Notes: generated from the sequence alone by a model not told the origin. 64,000 bases of DNA from Candidatus Protistibacter heckmannii (GCA_025050535.1 JALBVF010000008.1:26918-90917), one strand, 5' to 3'; counted from the first letter of the stretch, positions 9,944-21,038 are shown. Program-made: numbers and translations.

Positions 9944-9984
9944 AAGCGCCCCGGTCAGGGGCGCTTGAAATTTCTGGAATTGTA
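9944..9984 (-). promoter_or_regulatory. dcd promoter -10 and 5' leader hairpin
   Basis: On the minus strand a TACAAT -10 element (9984-9979) is followed about a dozen bases later by a perfect 9-bp hairpin AAGCGCCCC / GGGGCGCTT with loop TGACC (9966-9944), and then by the GGAG ribosome site of dcd. The hairpin would be at the extreme 5' end of the message. It could stabilise the transcript, or act as a terminator for transcripts coming from the decayed gene upstream; it has no U-run. Confidence 0.45.
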
Positions 9985-10027
9985 CCGTCAGCGGCCGCTT
10001 CTGTGCGCCAAACGGCCGCCGAGAAAC

Positions 10028-12850
10028 TCAGGCGGCATGGCGCGCCAGATTTGCGTTGGCGGCCTGCTCCAGCGGCTTCCAGATTCGGATCGCCAGGCGT
10101 TCGGTGCACCGGTACAAGGCGTCGAGCTGGGATGGATATTCCACGGCTGTGCGCCCGCGGATTTCCATGCCCCTGACGAACGCCTCAACGAACTCGCTCT
10201 GATAGTTGCCGATGTTGAGCCGGCCAGCGTCCAAGGCGCTCTTGAGCGCCATCGCTTCATACACCATCATCGTGCGGCCCATTCCCCAGGAAAAGGAGAT
10301 ATAGAGCTTGGGCCTCGCGCTGTTGGCGATGGAGGCCTTTTCGGACTGGATCCGATCCACCAGGTCGCCCAACTAACTGAGAAGGCGTGAGCGCCAGGCT
10401 GTCGCCGATTTTCCGCCGGATGACCTTGAAGTCAGAGGAGGTCCCGTTCTCCATGTTCTTCATGGTGTACTGGCGAATCTGCAGCACGTCCGACACGCTC
10501 TCAACGTTGTTGAGGGTGTAGCTGTAGTGGCCGTGCTGGCTGATTTCGCCTTGGCGATTGGGCAGGAACGGATGGGAGAGTTCATCGTCGCTGTTGCGCA
10601 AGTCCACCGCCAGGCCCACGCCGTCTTCCACCAGCCTGCCGAAGGTGTTTGAACTCATGTAACTCGGCCTGGGGCCGGCCATGCCCAGATCCTGGCCAAG
10701 CAGGCCGGTGATCCGATGCACTGGCAGCGCCTGGCCGTCCAACACAACCAGCTCCGGGGAGCGGAGCATGGGGAAGATCCGCGAAGGCGGCGAGGAGGGC
10801 TGACGGTTCAGCGACGGCGTGCGGGGCAGCTGCCAACTGTCGGAGTTTGGGCTCGGGGAGGGTTCGCCACCGCTGTTGAGCTGCGAGTAATACTCGTCGG
10901 TCTGCAGCAGCTTTTCGGAGGCGCCCTCGCCACGGAGCGCGTTCACGAGCTGCAGACGCTTTCTGTGGACGGTTTCCAAGTCGATTTTTCCGAAGCGGTT
11001 TTAATAGGATGCCTCCTGAAAGCCCGGCGCGGATGCGGCGCCCGAGCCGGAGGCGGCGGTGTACCCGTCGACGGGCGCCCATGCATTGCGGTCCGGCCGG
11101 CATTGAATCAGGATGTCGCCGGCCTGATAGGGCCGGTTGTTGGCGCCGACCGCGAGAATATCCGTCCAGGTTGCTGGCCCCTTGTCCTGGCGATCGGGAT
11201 TGAGCCGCAGGTAAGCCCTGGCGGTCACCTGCATCGGCGGCTGGCCATCGCTGAAGCCCACGTTCACCACGGCTTGGCTCGGGTTCTGCTCGGAGAAACG
11301 CAGCGCAGAGGATCCGGAACCCGGGCGCATGTCGCCCGTGAAGGAGAATCGGCCCGCCTGCTCCCGCACGCGGCTCTGGCCGCCGCCCGCGGCCAGACCG
11401 GACGTGCCCTGCGGCAGGAGACGCGCAGCCAGCGGGTCGGCGGGATCGGGGATGATTTTTCCATCGCTGTCGCCTAGACGGTTGCCATCGAGGTCGTAGG
11501 TTTGCCAGCGCGCGCCGACTTGTTCGAGCAGCACGATGGACATGCCGGCGACGTTGCGCGCCTGCGCGGGATTGCCGGTGGCGGGGTTGGAGACGATCAG
11601 TTCGCCAGCCCGCCCGACCGTGGCCCAGCGCGTCGCGCCGGCCGGCGAGGTCAGACCGACTTCGGCGCGGCCGGCATTCACCCGCAGCGGGCGCACCCCG
11701 CCCTCCATCCCGCCGAGAAACATCTGCTCGCACTGGGGCGTGCGCAGACCGCTGAAGTTCACGAATTCGCCTTGCTGCGTCTGGGTGATCGGAAGCTCGC
11801 GCCCGCCGATGCGCAGCGCCTGCAGACCGCCGGTTGCCCCTGGGTTCAGGACCACGGTCTCGGTGGCGCCGTTTCTGTTGGCGAGCTGGCCGCCGGCCGT
11901 GGGCTGACTGGCGCCGCCGCCGTTTTCTTCGGACAGTCCATGGATTTCCGTGGGCCGCTCGCCCGCGGAAGGAATGCGCGTGTTTCCTCCCGTGCGGGAC
12001 GGATTGGGCAGCGCGGGGGGAACCGTCGTGCTCTCCCCATTGATCACCCGGGTGGGCGTTTCGCCGTTGAGCGGACGGCTGGTTGTGAACCTGGGTCTGT
12101 TCGCCGTTGGGCTGGGTGCGCGTCACGGCGCCGCCGTTGGCTTTGTTGCCGCCACCCAGCGCTTGGCCTTGAGGACCGGTGCCTGTGTACGTTTCGGGAT
12201 AGGGCGAATTGGGCACGGGGGTCTGGATGCCATCCGGCAAGGTGCGCGCCGGTGGGGAACGCGCGCGCGAGCAGGCCGCTCAGGCTGGTCATGACCGCCT
12301 CGGGCCCGCCTGCGCCCGACACGAGCGCCGTGCCGCCCGCCGCGGCCAAGTTGACGCCAAGCGGCACGAGGATCTTGGCGATGTCGTCCCGGCTGAGCTT
12401 GGTGCTGGCCGCAGGATCAACCTGCATCAGCGCCTGAGCGATCTGATCGGGGCTGGTTGGCGGGCCGCCCGACGATCTGTTGATGGCGATCGAGCGCTTG
12501 ATCGAACAACTCTCCCTGCGTCGCCCCGGGCCGGTCCGAGACGAGCTGCTTCAGGTCGAAGTAAAGGCGGACATAGTCGCGCGCCGGGCCGGAATGGATT
12601 GCAGGCGGCTGTCGAAGCTTCCCGCCTGCCGGATCAGCGGATCGTTATCCGACAGATAAGGCAATACCGCTTGGTTGAATCGGTCCGACGCCTGATTTTT
12701 CGTCGGGCCTTCGTTGAATTGCAGCGCGGAAACGAAGAGGGTCTGCATGCGTGCCGGCAGGTCCTGCCGGGCGGCGTCCATGGCCGCGGGCGCCTGGGCG
12801 ACGCCCATGCGCGGCGCTTGCTCCGTTGAAGCAAAACGTATGTTGTCCAT
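10028..12850 (-). pseudogene. Large degraded gene, possible secreted or effector-type protein with phosphatase-like end
   Basis: Begins at ATG 12850 (preceded by GGGAGA) with MDNIRFASTEQAPRMG and can be followed for about 940 codons to 10028 only by changing frame several times: near 12590, 12500, 12250 and 12050, an in-frame TAA at 11001-11003, and a +1 shift near 10375. No signal peptide. The N-terminal 200 residues are helical and rich in Ala/Gln/Ser, the middle is rich in Gly, Asn, Pro and Thr, and the last 200 residues contain VGLAVDLRNSDDE and SFSWGMGRTMMVYEAM. The latter resembles the P-loop of tyrosine-phosphatase-like phytases (HCxxGxGRT), but with Phe in place of the catalytic Cys. 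The product was not recognised. One gene is the simplest reading; two or more adjacent genes are possible. It sits as an accessory insertion between dcd and mrp. Confidence 0.55.
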
Positions 12851-12942
12851 ATTCTCTCCCTGTGAAACCAAGGAAGAGGTGTCCAGACAACATCGATGGT
12901 TCAGCTTGACGGCCATGCTCGAGGGCCGCGCAGTCCGCCGCC

Positions 12943-14043
12943 TCAGCTGTCCTTCACGACGATGGTCGGGAACAGGTCGGCCATGTCCTTGGACTTGGCG
13001 GCGATCTGCACCGCGACCTTGCGCGCGATGGCTTTGTAGATGGCGGTGATCTCGCCCTCGGGCTCGGCCGCGACGGTGGGGTTGCCGGCGTCGGCCTGCA
13101 GGCGGATGGACATGTTCAGCGGCAGGCTGCCGAGGAAGTCCACGCCGAAGTCCAGGCACATGCGTTCGCCGCCACCGGCGCCGAAGATGTGCTCCTGGTG
13201 GCCGCAGTTGGGGCAGACGTAGAGGCTCATGTTCTCGACCACGCCCAGCACGGGGATGCAGGTCTTCTCGAACATCTTCAGGCCCTTGCGGGCGTCGAGC
13301 AGGGCGATGTCCTGCGGCGTGGTGACGATGACCGCGCCGGTCACGGGCACACGCTGCGAGAGCGTGAGCTGGATGTCACCGGTGCCGGGGGGCATGTCGA
13401 CGATGAGGTAGTCCAGGTCGTCCCAGCGGGTCTGGCGAAGGAGCTGCTCGAGCGCCTGGGTGACCATGGGGCCGCGCCAGGCCATGGGGTTGTCGGGCTC
13501 GACCAGGAAGCCGATGGAGTTGACCTGCAGGCCGTGGCCTTCGAGCGGCAGCATGGTCTGCTGGTCCAGCGCCTTGGGCGGACCGGCGACGCCGAGCATG
13601 GTGGGCAGGCTCGGGCCGTAGATGTCGGCGTCGAGGATGCCCACGCTGGCGCCCTCGGCCGCCAGGGCCAGGGCCAGGTTTACCGCGGTGGTGGACTTGC
13701 CCACGCCGCCCTTGCCCGAGGCGACGGCAACGATGTTCTTCACGCCGGGCAGGCGCTTGACGCCGCGCTGCACCGCATGCGGGACGATCTGCATGGTGAC
13801 GTTGGCGCTGACCTTGGTCACGACCGGGATGCCCGACAGCGCGTCCACGACCAGCTTGCGCATGAGTTCGATCTGGCTGCTGGCCGGATAGCCGAGCTCG
13901 ACGTCCAGGCTGACCTCGCCGCCCGCGACCTTGACGTTGCGGGCGCTGCGGCTGCTGACGAGGTCCTTCCCGGTGTTCGGGTCGATCAGCTGTTTCAGGG
14001 CCTGCTGGACCTGCTCGGTGATTTGCTCTGGCGTGGTGGTCAA
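12943..14043 (-). CDS. mrp: Mrp/ApbC-type iron-sulfur cluster carrier ATPase
   Basis: A 366-residue cytoplasmic P-loop ATPase that binds and transfers Fe-S clusters to apoproteins. Residues 1 to about 90 are a MIP18-like (DUF59) domain, then a deviant Walker A GKGGVGKST, switch region DADIYGPSLPTML, Walker B-type DYLIVDMPPGTGD, and the CxxC cluster site VCPNCG. The start is a TTG at 14043 with AGAAGAG a few bases upstream; no ATG fits the conserved N-terminus. It faces away from metG, as in related genomes. Intact. Confidence 0.93.
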   Translation of the reverse strand: MTTTPEQITEQVQQALKQLIDPNTGKDLVSSRSARNVKVAGGEVSLDVELGYPASSQIELMRKLVVDALSGIPVVTKVSANVTMQIVPHAVQRGVKRLPGVKNIVAVASGKGGVGKSTTAVNLALALAAEGASVGILDADIYGPSLPTMLGVAGPPKALDQQTMLPLEGHGLQVNSIGFLVEPDNPMAWRGPMVTQALEQLLRQTRWDDLDYLIVDMPPGTGDIQLTLSQRVPVTGAVIVTTPQDIALLDARKGLKMFEKTCIPVLGVVENMSLYVCPNCGHQEHIFGAGGGERMCLDFGVDFLGSLPLNMSIRLQADAGNPTVAAEPEGEITAIYKAIARKVAVQIAAKSKDMADLFPTIVVKDS

Positions 14044-14103
14044 TCTCTTCTCTGGTCTTTTCGTGTCCGCCGCGCGCCTCTTCGGGCGCGGTTCTGGAAG
14101 CCG

Positions 14104-14575
14104 GATACTTTAGCAAATTCGCCAGGGACGGGAGGCCGCCAGACGCCGCCCAGGGTGAATAACCCCATGGATTAAGGGGATTGGTGAAATTATGTGTGAA
14201 CCATTTGAAACGACCTTCATCTAAAAATTTGGGTGACGGGTGAGTGAACGCCCAAGCCGGTTTGCCTTTCTTCGGGTGTCCAGGGTTTCCTGGGTTTCCT
14301 GATGAAAGAGGCGCTTCCAGCGCAAGCGTTTGCTCGCATTGTTTGAGGGGATGCGCAATGTTACCGCCACCTAGTTTCTCCTTTCTTCCGCGTTCGTTCC
14401 GCCTTGGAAGTTAACGCCGGCCTAGTGCCGGCGATTTTTTTGCGCCGCTCCATCAGACGCGGCGCGATCCACGCGGATCGGCCGGACCGCGCGGGCGAGG
14501 GCGAGCAGGGTGAGTTGAGCACTCACTTTTCATTACTTGCTAAAATCGTGGTTTTCCCAAGCCCTCCCGGTTTTC
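14104..14575. other. Intergenic region upstream of mrp and metG
   Basis: About 470 bases without a convincing protein-coding gene. It holds the upstream regions of the divergent genes mrp and metG, a CCCC/GGGG hairpin near 14163-14182, and a strong intrinsic terminator (14415-14441) pointing toward metG although no gene on the plus strand ends here. A TAAAAT at 14541-14546 is a plausible -10 for metG. I recognise no known RNA family. Confidence 0.5.
14415..14441 (+). terminator. Orphan intrinsic terminator
   Basis: Stem CGCCGGC / GCCGGCG (7 bp, 14415-14421 and 14427-14433) with loop CTAGT, followed by A and seven T. This is a textbook rho-independent terminator on the plus strand. The nearest upstream plus-strand gene ends at 6926, so the terminated transcript must begin in the 14.1-14.4 kb interval if it exists. 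Confidence 0.75.
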
Positions 14576-16648
14576 ATGAATCCGCGCCGCATCCTCGTCA
14601 CCTCCGCCCTACCCTACGCCAACGGGCAAATCCATATCGGCCACCTGCTGGAATATATCCAGACCGATATCTGGGTGCGGTTCCAGCGCATGCGCGGCCA
14701 TGAGATCTACTACGTCGGCGCGGACGACACCCACGGCACGCCGATCATGCTGCGTGCCGAAAAGGAAGGCATCACGCCCAAGCAGCTGATCGACCGGGTC
14801 TGGACCGAGCACAAGACCGATTTCGACAACTTCCTGGTTTCCTTCGATAACTACTACACGACCGACAGCGAAGAGAGCCGTCTGCTGAGCGAGGACATCT
14901 ACGCCCGGCTGCAGGCCGCCGGCCTCATCGAGAAGCGCGCTATCGAGCAGGCCTACGACCCGGTCAAGGAAATGTTCCTGCCAGACCGCTTCATCAAGGG
15001 CGAATGCCCCAAGTGCGGCACCAAGGACCAGTACGGCGACTCCTGCGAAAACTGCGGCGCCACCTACAGCCCCACCAACCTGAAGAACCCCTTCTCGGTA
15101 ATCAGCGGCGCCACGCCCATCCGCAAGACCTCGGACCACTATTTCTTCAAGCTCTCCGACCCGCGCTGCGAAAGCTTCCTGCGCGACTGGACGCAGGTGT
15201 CCACGCCGCTGCAGCCCGAGGCCCGCAACAAGATGCGCGAATGGCTTGGCGAGGACAAGGACGGCGACGGCCCCAAGCTCTCGGACTGGGACATCTCGCG
15301 CGACGCACCCTATTTCGGCTTCGAGATCCCCGGCGCGCCCGGCAAGTATTTCTACGTCTGGCTCGACGCGCCCGTGGGCTACTACGCCAGCTTCAAGAAC
15401 CTGTGCCAGCGCCTAGGCTTGGACATGGACGCTTGGGTGAAGGCCGGCAGCACGGCCGAGCAGTATCACTTCATCGGCAAGGACATCCTGTATTTCCACA
15501 CGCTGTTCTGGCCGGCGATGCTGCAGTTCTCCGGCTACCGCACGCCGACCAACGTCTTCACCCACGGCTTCCTGACCGTGGACGGCGAAAAGATGAGCAA
15601 GTCGCGCGGCACCTTCATCACCGCCAAGAGCTACATCGACACGGGCCTCAACCCCGAATGGCTTCGCTACTACTTCGCCGCGCGCCTGAACGCGTCGATG
15701 GAAGACCTGGACCTGGGCCTGGACGACTTCGTCGCCCGCGTGAACAGCGACCTGGTGGGCAAGTATCTGAACATCACCAGCCGTTGCGCCGGCTTCCTGG
15801 TCAAGACCTTCGGTGGCAAGGTGGACGAGGCCGCGCTCGCCGATCCTCTGGTTGAGCGGCTGCGCGACGCCGCCGGCGAGATCGCCGCTTTCTACGAAGC
15901 GCGTGAATTCGGCCGCGCCATGCGCGTGGTGATGGAGCTGTGCGACGCGGTCAACGCCTACATCGCCCAGGAACAGCCATGGACCCTGGCCAAGCAGCCC
16001 GAGCAGGCCGCCAAGCTGCATGCGGTGTGCAGCATCGCGCTGGAATCCTTCCGCCTGCTGACCCAGTATCTCAAGCCCGTGCTGCCAAAACTGGCGGGCC
16101 AAGTCGAAGCATTCCTCGGCGTCGCGCCGCTGGCCTGGGCAGACACCTGCAAGCCGCTGTCTGCCGCGCAGCCCGTCTCGCCCTACAGCCATCTGATGAC
16201 CCGCATCGACGCCAAGAGGATCGAAGCCCTGCTGACCGCCAACCGCGAATCGCTGCCGGGCGGCGAAGCCGCCGGCGCTGACGCCACCGCCGCCATCGAG
16301 CCGATCGCCCAGGAAATCACTATCGACGATTTCGCCAAGATCGATCTGCGCGTCGCCAAGATCGTCGACTGCAAGAAAGTCGAAGGCTCGACCAAGCTGC
16401 TCCAACTCACCCTGGACCTGGGCGAAGGTCGCACCCGCAACGTCTTCTCCGGAATCAGCTCGGCCTACGCGCCCGAGCAGCTGGTCGGCAAGCTCACCGT
16501 GATGGTCGCCAACCTCGCGCCGCGCAAGATGAAGTTCGGCTTCTCGGAAGGCATGGTGCTGGCCGCCTCCTCGGCCGACGACAAGGATCCCGGCCTCTAC
16601 ATCCTGGAGCCGCACGCCGGCGCCAAGCCCGGCATGCGCGTGCGCTGA
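14576..16648 (+). CDS. metG: Methionyl-tRNA synthetase
   Basis: Charges tRNA-Met. The ATG at 14576 gives 690 residues beginning [20 protein letters not shown]. Class I signature HIGH is at about residue 22, the zinc knuckle is [18 protein letters not shown] (about residues 143-160), and KMSKS is in [12 protein letters not shown] near residue 340. The anticodon-binding helical domain is followed by a C-terminal tRNA-binding (OB-fold) dimerisation domain from [14 protein letters not shown]. This is the long MetRS form of many proteobacteria. Intact. Confidence 0.98.
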   Translation: MNPRRILVTSALPYANGQIHIGHLLEYIQTDIWVRFQRMRGHEIYYVGADDTHGTPIMLRAEKEGITPKQLIDRVWTEHKTDFDNFLVSFDNYYTTDSEESRLLSEDIYARLQAAGLIEKRAIEQAYDPVKEMFLPDRFIKGECPKCGTKDQYGDSCENCGATYSPTNLKNPFSVISGATPIRKTSDHYFFKLSDPRCESFLRDWTQVSTPLQPEARNKMREWLGEDKDGDGPKLSDWDISRDAPYFGFEIPGAPGKYFYVWLDAPVGYYASFKNLCQRLGLDMDAWVKAGSTAEQYHFIGKDILYFHTLFWPAMLQFSGYRTPTNVFTHGFLTVDGEKMSKSRGTFITAKSYIDTGLNPEWLRYYFAARLNASMEDLDLGLDDFVARVNSDLVGKYLNITSRCAGFLVKTFGGKVDEAALADPLVERLRDAAGEIAAFYEAREFGRAMRVVMELCDAVNAYIAQEQPWTLAKQPEQAAKLHAVCSIALESFRLLTQYLKPVLPKLAGQVEAFLGVAPLAWADTCKPLSAAQPVSPYSHLMTRIDAKRIEALLTANRESLPGGEAAGADATAAIEPIAQEITIDDFAKIDLRVAKIVDCKKVEGSTKLLQLTLDLGEGRTRNVFSGISSAYAPEQLVGKLTVMVANLAPRKMKFGFSEGMVLAASSADDKDPGLYILEPHAGAKPGMRVR

Positions 16649-16704
16649 GCCGGGCCGGCCTCTGAGCCGAAGAAAAGTCGAATAAAGCCGAAAATAAGCC
16701 ACTA

Positions 16705-17715
16705 TTGATCCGGCATTGAAAAAATGAACTCAAGCAGCATACCGAACCGGCGAATGTTCGAAGTAGCTCTTGACGCGCTCGGGCTGTCGCTAAACGCTGA
16801 GCAGATGCTGGCGCGTGGCCTTCACCAGTTGCAGCTTCGAGCGAGCTGGAGCGAGTTTGGTGCCGACCTGCTTCAGGTCGGCATTGGCCATTTCGTTGGG
16901 GTTCAGTTCGGGGCTGTAGCTGTGCAAGTAGAAGACTTCGATCTCGTGCTTGTGCTCGGCCTGCCAGGCCTTCACGGGCTTGCTGTGGTGCACACGCAGG
17001 TTGTCCAGGATCAGGTAGATCTTTCGGCCGGCATCCTTGACCAGCCGGCGCAGGAAATCGATCAGAATGTCGGCGCTCAACGCTCCGTCTAAGGCCTGCC
17101 AGCGCATCTGGCTCTTGTTGGTGACGGTGGAGATCACCGACAAGCCGTGGCGCTTGTTGTTCACGCGAATCACGGGCGTCTTGGGGAGTCCTCCGTCGAG
17201 CCACTTTTTCACCGCCGCCGGCGACTGCTCGTAGGCCTTCTTCATGGGCTTTTTCGGCGTGAAGCCCCAACGCTCCAGATACAGGCCCATCGTGCGAACG
17301 GCCAGCTTGATGCCGTATATCGGTTAAGGATCAACTCGGCCACTGCCTGGCGGCTCCACAGCGCGTAGATCATCTTCAACTGGTCGGGCGTGCGGTCGCG
17401 GATCAGCCGCTGAACCTCGCGCTCCTGCTCCGCCGTCAGCGTTCTGCTCGTACCCTGCGGGCGCCCGGGGCGCTCCACGTCGAGGGCCTTCCACCCGCCC
17501 GCGCGATACGCCTTCACCGCCGCAATGAGCGTCGTGTTCGACATCTCGCATTGCGCCGCCGCGTCCTTCAGGCTCACGCCATCCAGCCGCATTTTCACCA
17601 CACGTCGGCGCCGTTCGTTCAGGGTGGCTACCGGCAGCGTTCTCGAGTCGATTTTGTCCCTGCAACAGCAGACTCTATATCACTCAATAAGTTCAATGTT
17701 TAAGTACTGGATCAA
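16705..17715 (-). mobile_element. IS630-type element, copy A, internally deleted
   Basis: Ends are imperfect inverted repeats beginning TTGATCCGGCATTGAAA (left) and TTGATCCAGTACTTAAA (right, minus strand), with TA on both sides, the IS630/Tc1 target. Length 1011 bases against 1115 for the complete copy at 27.2 kb. The left flank is the metG downstream region, while the right flank is the interior of a GMC oxidoreductase gene, so the first part of that gene is missing. This suggests that recombination between two IS copies removed the sequence between them. Confidence 0.9.
16730..17661 (-). pseudogene. IS630 transposase of copy A, inactive
   Basis: Reads as the same transposase as the complete copy but with the ATG changed to AGG, a frameshift near 17330, and a deletion of about 38 codons that removes the HWGDETG segment with the first catalytic Asp. 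The second Asp (ILDNLRVHHS) and the Glu region (PELNPNEMAN) remain. It also has the TAG near the 3' end shared with copies B and E. It cannot encode an active DDE transposase. Confidence 0.9.
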
Positions 17716-17717
17716 TA

Positions 17718-18807
17718 TTTCCGCCGCGCCGAGAACAACGAGCAATTCCACAACGGTTATCACGGCGTTGGCGACCCGCTCAACGTCACCTATCCGCGCT
17801 TTGAAAACCCGGTCACCGACATGTTCGTCGCCGCCGCCGGCCTGCCGCTCAATCCCGACTACAACGGCGAACGCCAGGAAGGCGTCTTCCGCTACCAGGT
17901 CACGCACAAGGACGGAGAGCGCTGCAGCGCGGCCAAGGCCTATCTCATGCCCAATCTCGGCCGGCCCAATCTGAAGGTGATCACCCATGCAGTGAGCGCG
18001 AAGATCGAGCTGCGCGCGGCGCGAGGTGGTGCTGAGCGCGGGCGCCTTCGGCTCGCCGCAGCTACTGCAGCTCTCGGGCATCAGCCAGGCGGCGGCCCTG
18101 CGCGAAGCCGGCGTCGAGTAGGTGCACGAGCTGCCCGGCGTGGGCGGCAATCTGCAGGACCACATCGACTACGTGCAGACCTGGACCGTTTCCAGCGCCT
18201 CCGACACCTTCAGCGTCTCGTTTGGCGGTCTCGGGCGCGTGCTGAGCGCCATCGGACAGTGGCGGCGCGGCCGCATCGGCATGGTCACCAGCACCTATGC
18301 CTCGGCGGGCGCTTTTCTGCGTTCCTCGCCCGAGGCGGCCATGCCCGACCTGCAACTGATCTTCGTGCTCGCCATCGTCGACGACCATGCGCGCAAGCTG
18401 CATCTGGGCCACGGCATCTCCTGCCACGTCGACGTCCTGCGTCCATACAGCCGCGGTACGGTCAGGCTGCGCAGCCCAGATTCGCACGCGGCGCCCGTGA
18501 TCGACCCGCGCTTCCTGTCCGACGAGCGCGATCTACAGCTGCTGCTCCGGGGCGGGTGGATCCAGCTGCGCATCATGGAGTCGTCTAAACTCGCACCGAC
18601 ACGCAATACCATCCTGTCGGCACCTGCAAGATGGGGCCGGCGCACGACCCCACAGCCGTGGTCGACGCGCAGCAGCGCATCCACGGCATCGAGGCCCTGC
18701 GCGTGGCCGACGCCTCGGTCATGTCCACCCTGATCGGCGGCAACACCAACGCGCCCACCATCATGATCGGTGAGAAGACGGCGGACATGATCCGCGCCGC
18801 CCATTGA
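17718..18807 (+). pseudogene. GMC-family (choline dehydrogenase-like) oxidoreductase, truncated
   Basis: Starts inside the gene directly after copy A with FRRAENNEQFHNGYHG, then GVGDPLNVTYPRF, typical of about residue 170 of a 530-residue FAD-dependent GMC oxidoreductase. Later parts include LSAGAFGSPQLLQLSGI, a TAG at 18119-18121 before HELPGVGGNLQDH, and, after another frame change and deletion near 18585, the C-terminal signature HPVGTCKMG...[19 protein letters not shown]. The FAD-binding N-terminus is absent. Substrates of the family are alcohols such as choline or polyethylene glycol; the original one is unknown. Confidence 0.85.
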
Positions 18808-18827
18808 ATTCCCAAGGAGCGGAAGAC

Positions 18828-20877
18828 ATGACACAGCAACCCCAAAACGAATCCGGCCGCGAATTCAGCAGCGAATCAGGCCGTGCCGCCTCTTCCGCGC
18901 GCTCGTTGCGCGCATCGGCGGCGCTGGCCGTCTCGATGTTTTCGCTCGCGGTGCTCGCTGGCTGCGGCAAGAGAGGCAGCGTGGGCGGCGCCAGCAGCGA
19001 CGCGAGCCCGCAGACCGTCGCAGCCAACGCCCAGATCGCCAAGGAGCTCAAGCTCGATGATTCGAAGGACTTCGAGGACGCCAAGCGCGGCCTGATCGCG
19101 CGCCCCACCGGCCAGATCCTCGCGGCCGACGGCAGCGTGCTGCGCGACTTCGCCGCCTACGACTTCCTCAAGGGCGCCGCGCCCGACACCGTCAACCCCA
19201 GCCTTTGGCGCCATGCGCGCCTGAACGCCGAGTCTGGCCTGTTCAAGGTGACCGACGGCATCTATAAGCTGCGCGGCTTCGACATCGCCAATCTCACGCT
19301 GATCGAGTGCGACACCGGCTGGATCGTCGTCGATCCGCTGACCGCCAGCGAAAGCTCGGCGGCGGCGATGGCCTTCGCCCGCCAGCATCTGGGCGACAAG
19401 CCGGTCGTCGCGGTGATTTTCACGCACAGCCACGCCGACCATTTCGGCGGCGTGCTGGGCGTGGTCGGCTCCAAGGAGGCGGCCGAGCGAAAGCTGCCGA
19501 TCGTCGCCTCACAGGGCTTTCTCGAAGAGGCCACCAGCGAGAACATCATGGTCGGCGCGGCCATGACGCGCCGCTCGCCCTACCAGTTCGGCCGCGACCT
19601 GCCGCGCAGCGCCAAGGGCATGGTCGACACCGGCTTAGGCAAGGACGTGGTCTACGGCACCTTCGGGATCCTCCAGCCCAACCGGCTGATCTCCAAGCCC
19701 ACCGAGGAGCTGACGCTCGACGGTGTGCGCTTCGTCTTCCACAATGTGCCGGGTGCGGAGGCGCCGGCCGAGTTGACCTTCTCCATTCCCGCCCGGAAAG
19801 CCTACTGCGGCGCCGAGATCGTCACTCAGAACATGCACAACCTGCTGCAGGTGCGCGGCGCCAAGGTGCGTGATGCGCTGCGCTGGTCGGAATACATGGA
19901 TCAGGCCATCGCCAAGGCGGACGGCGTGGAAGTGCTGTTCAGACAGCACGCCTGGCCGGTCTGGTGGGCACGACCGGATCGTCGACCTGTTCAAGGCCCA
20001 CCGCGACGTCTACAAGTACACCCACGACCAGACCGTGCGCCTGATCAACGCCGGCTACATGCCCTACAAGATGGCCGACATGGTCAAGCTGCCCAAGTCA
20101 CTGGGCGCATATTTTGGCGCGCGCGACTACTACGGCGACCTGCGGCACAACGTGAAGGCCGTCTACCAGTTCTACATGGGCAGCTACGACGGCAATCCAT
20201 CCAACCTCGATCCGCTCCCGCCGCAGGAATCGGCCAAGCGCTACCTCGAGCTAATCGGCGGCTCCGGCAAGGCGGTGTCCGCCTCGCAGGCAGCCTACGA
20301 CAAGGGTGACTACCGCTGGGCGGCCGAACTGCTGAACAAGGCGGTCTTCGGCGATCCGTCCAACAAGGAAGCCAAGGAGCTGATGGCCAGGACCTATGAG
20401 CAGATGGGTTACATGTCCGAAGCCTCCACTTGGCGCAACAGCTACCTGACCGGCGCGGCCGAGCTGCGCGGCGGGCCGCCTGCCAAGGGCGTGAGCAAGG
20501 CCGGCTTTATCGAGATGCTGATGCAGACGCCGGTGGAGCGCTTCTTCGAGGCCATGGCCGCCGGACTGAATGGCCCCGCCGCCGACGGCAAGAACTTCAA
20601 GGTCAACCTGGTCCTCTCGGACACCAAGGAGTCCTACGTGCTGTGGATCGAGAATGCCGTGCTCCACTACAGGGAGGGCACTGCGGAAGCCGACGCCAAC
20701 GCCATGCTGGCCCTGACAAAGACCATCTTCATCAAGATGATGGCGGGCACGGCGGGCGTGAAGGACACGCTGCTCAGCGACGACCTCAAGGTCTCCGGCA
20801 GCCGCATCGACCTGGTGCGCTTCTTCTCGCTGATCGACAAGGCGCCGGGGCTCTTCCCCATCGTCACCGCCAAATAG
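18828..20877 (+). pseudogene. Alkyl sulfatase (metallo-beta-lactamase fold) lipoprotein, frameshifted
   Basis: Start ATG 18828 with AAGGAG at a good distance. The N-terminus has a hydrophobic signal and a lipobox (VLAGC), predicting an exported lipoprotein. THSHADHFGG is the zinc-binding motif of the metallo-beta-lactamase fold. It continues in one frame to about 19965 (VLFRQHAWPVW), shifts by one base, and continues in a second frame (HDRIVDLFKAHRDVYK) through the dimerisation domain and the SCP2-like C-terminal domain to 20877. Intact members (SdsA/YjcS type) hydrolyse alkyl sulfate detergents. A single +1 shift is the only lesion seen, so it is recent or an assembly error. Confidence 0.82.
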
Positions 20878-21038
20878 CGGAAAACATCCGGCGCAACGCA
20901 TGCCGCTCCAGCTTCCCGGAGCGGCAAGGCCGGGCGCATGGCGACGCCGGCCGCCGTCTCGCGGCCAATGGACAGGCGCGGCTTCCAAGCCTATAACTCC
21001 GTCTACGCCGATGCCGGCGACGACAGACAGGGGTTGAT

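Noticed and set aside
985..14200. Many long open frames opposite hem, argH, decarboxylase and mrp genes, rich in Arg, Gly and Ala.
   Set aside because: They are antisense or shifted shadows of high-GC coding sequence; none has a family or a ribosome site.
14104..14414. 6S RNA, SRP RNA or RNase P RNA upstream of metG.
   Set aside because: None of the conserved cores that I know for these RNAs (for example the GGAAGCAGCC-type SRP loop or the GAGGAAAGTCC of RNase P) is present.
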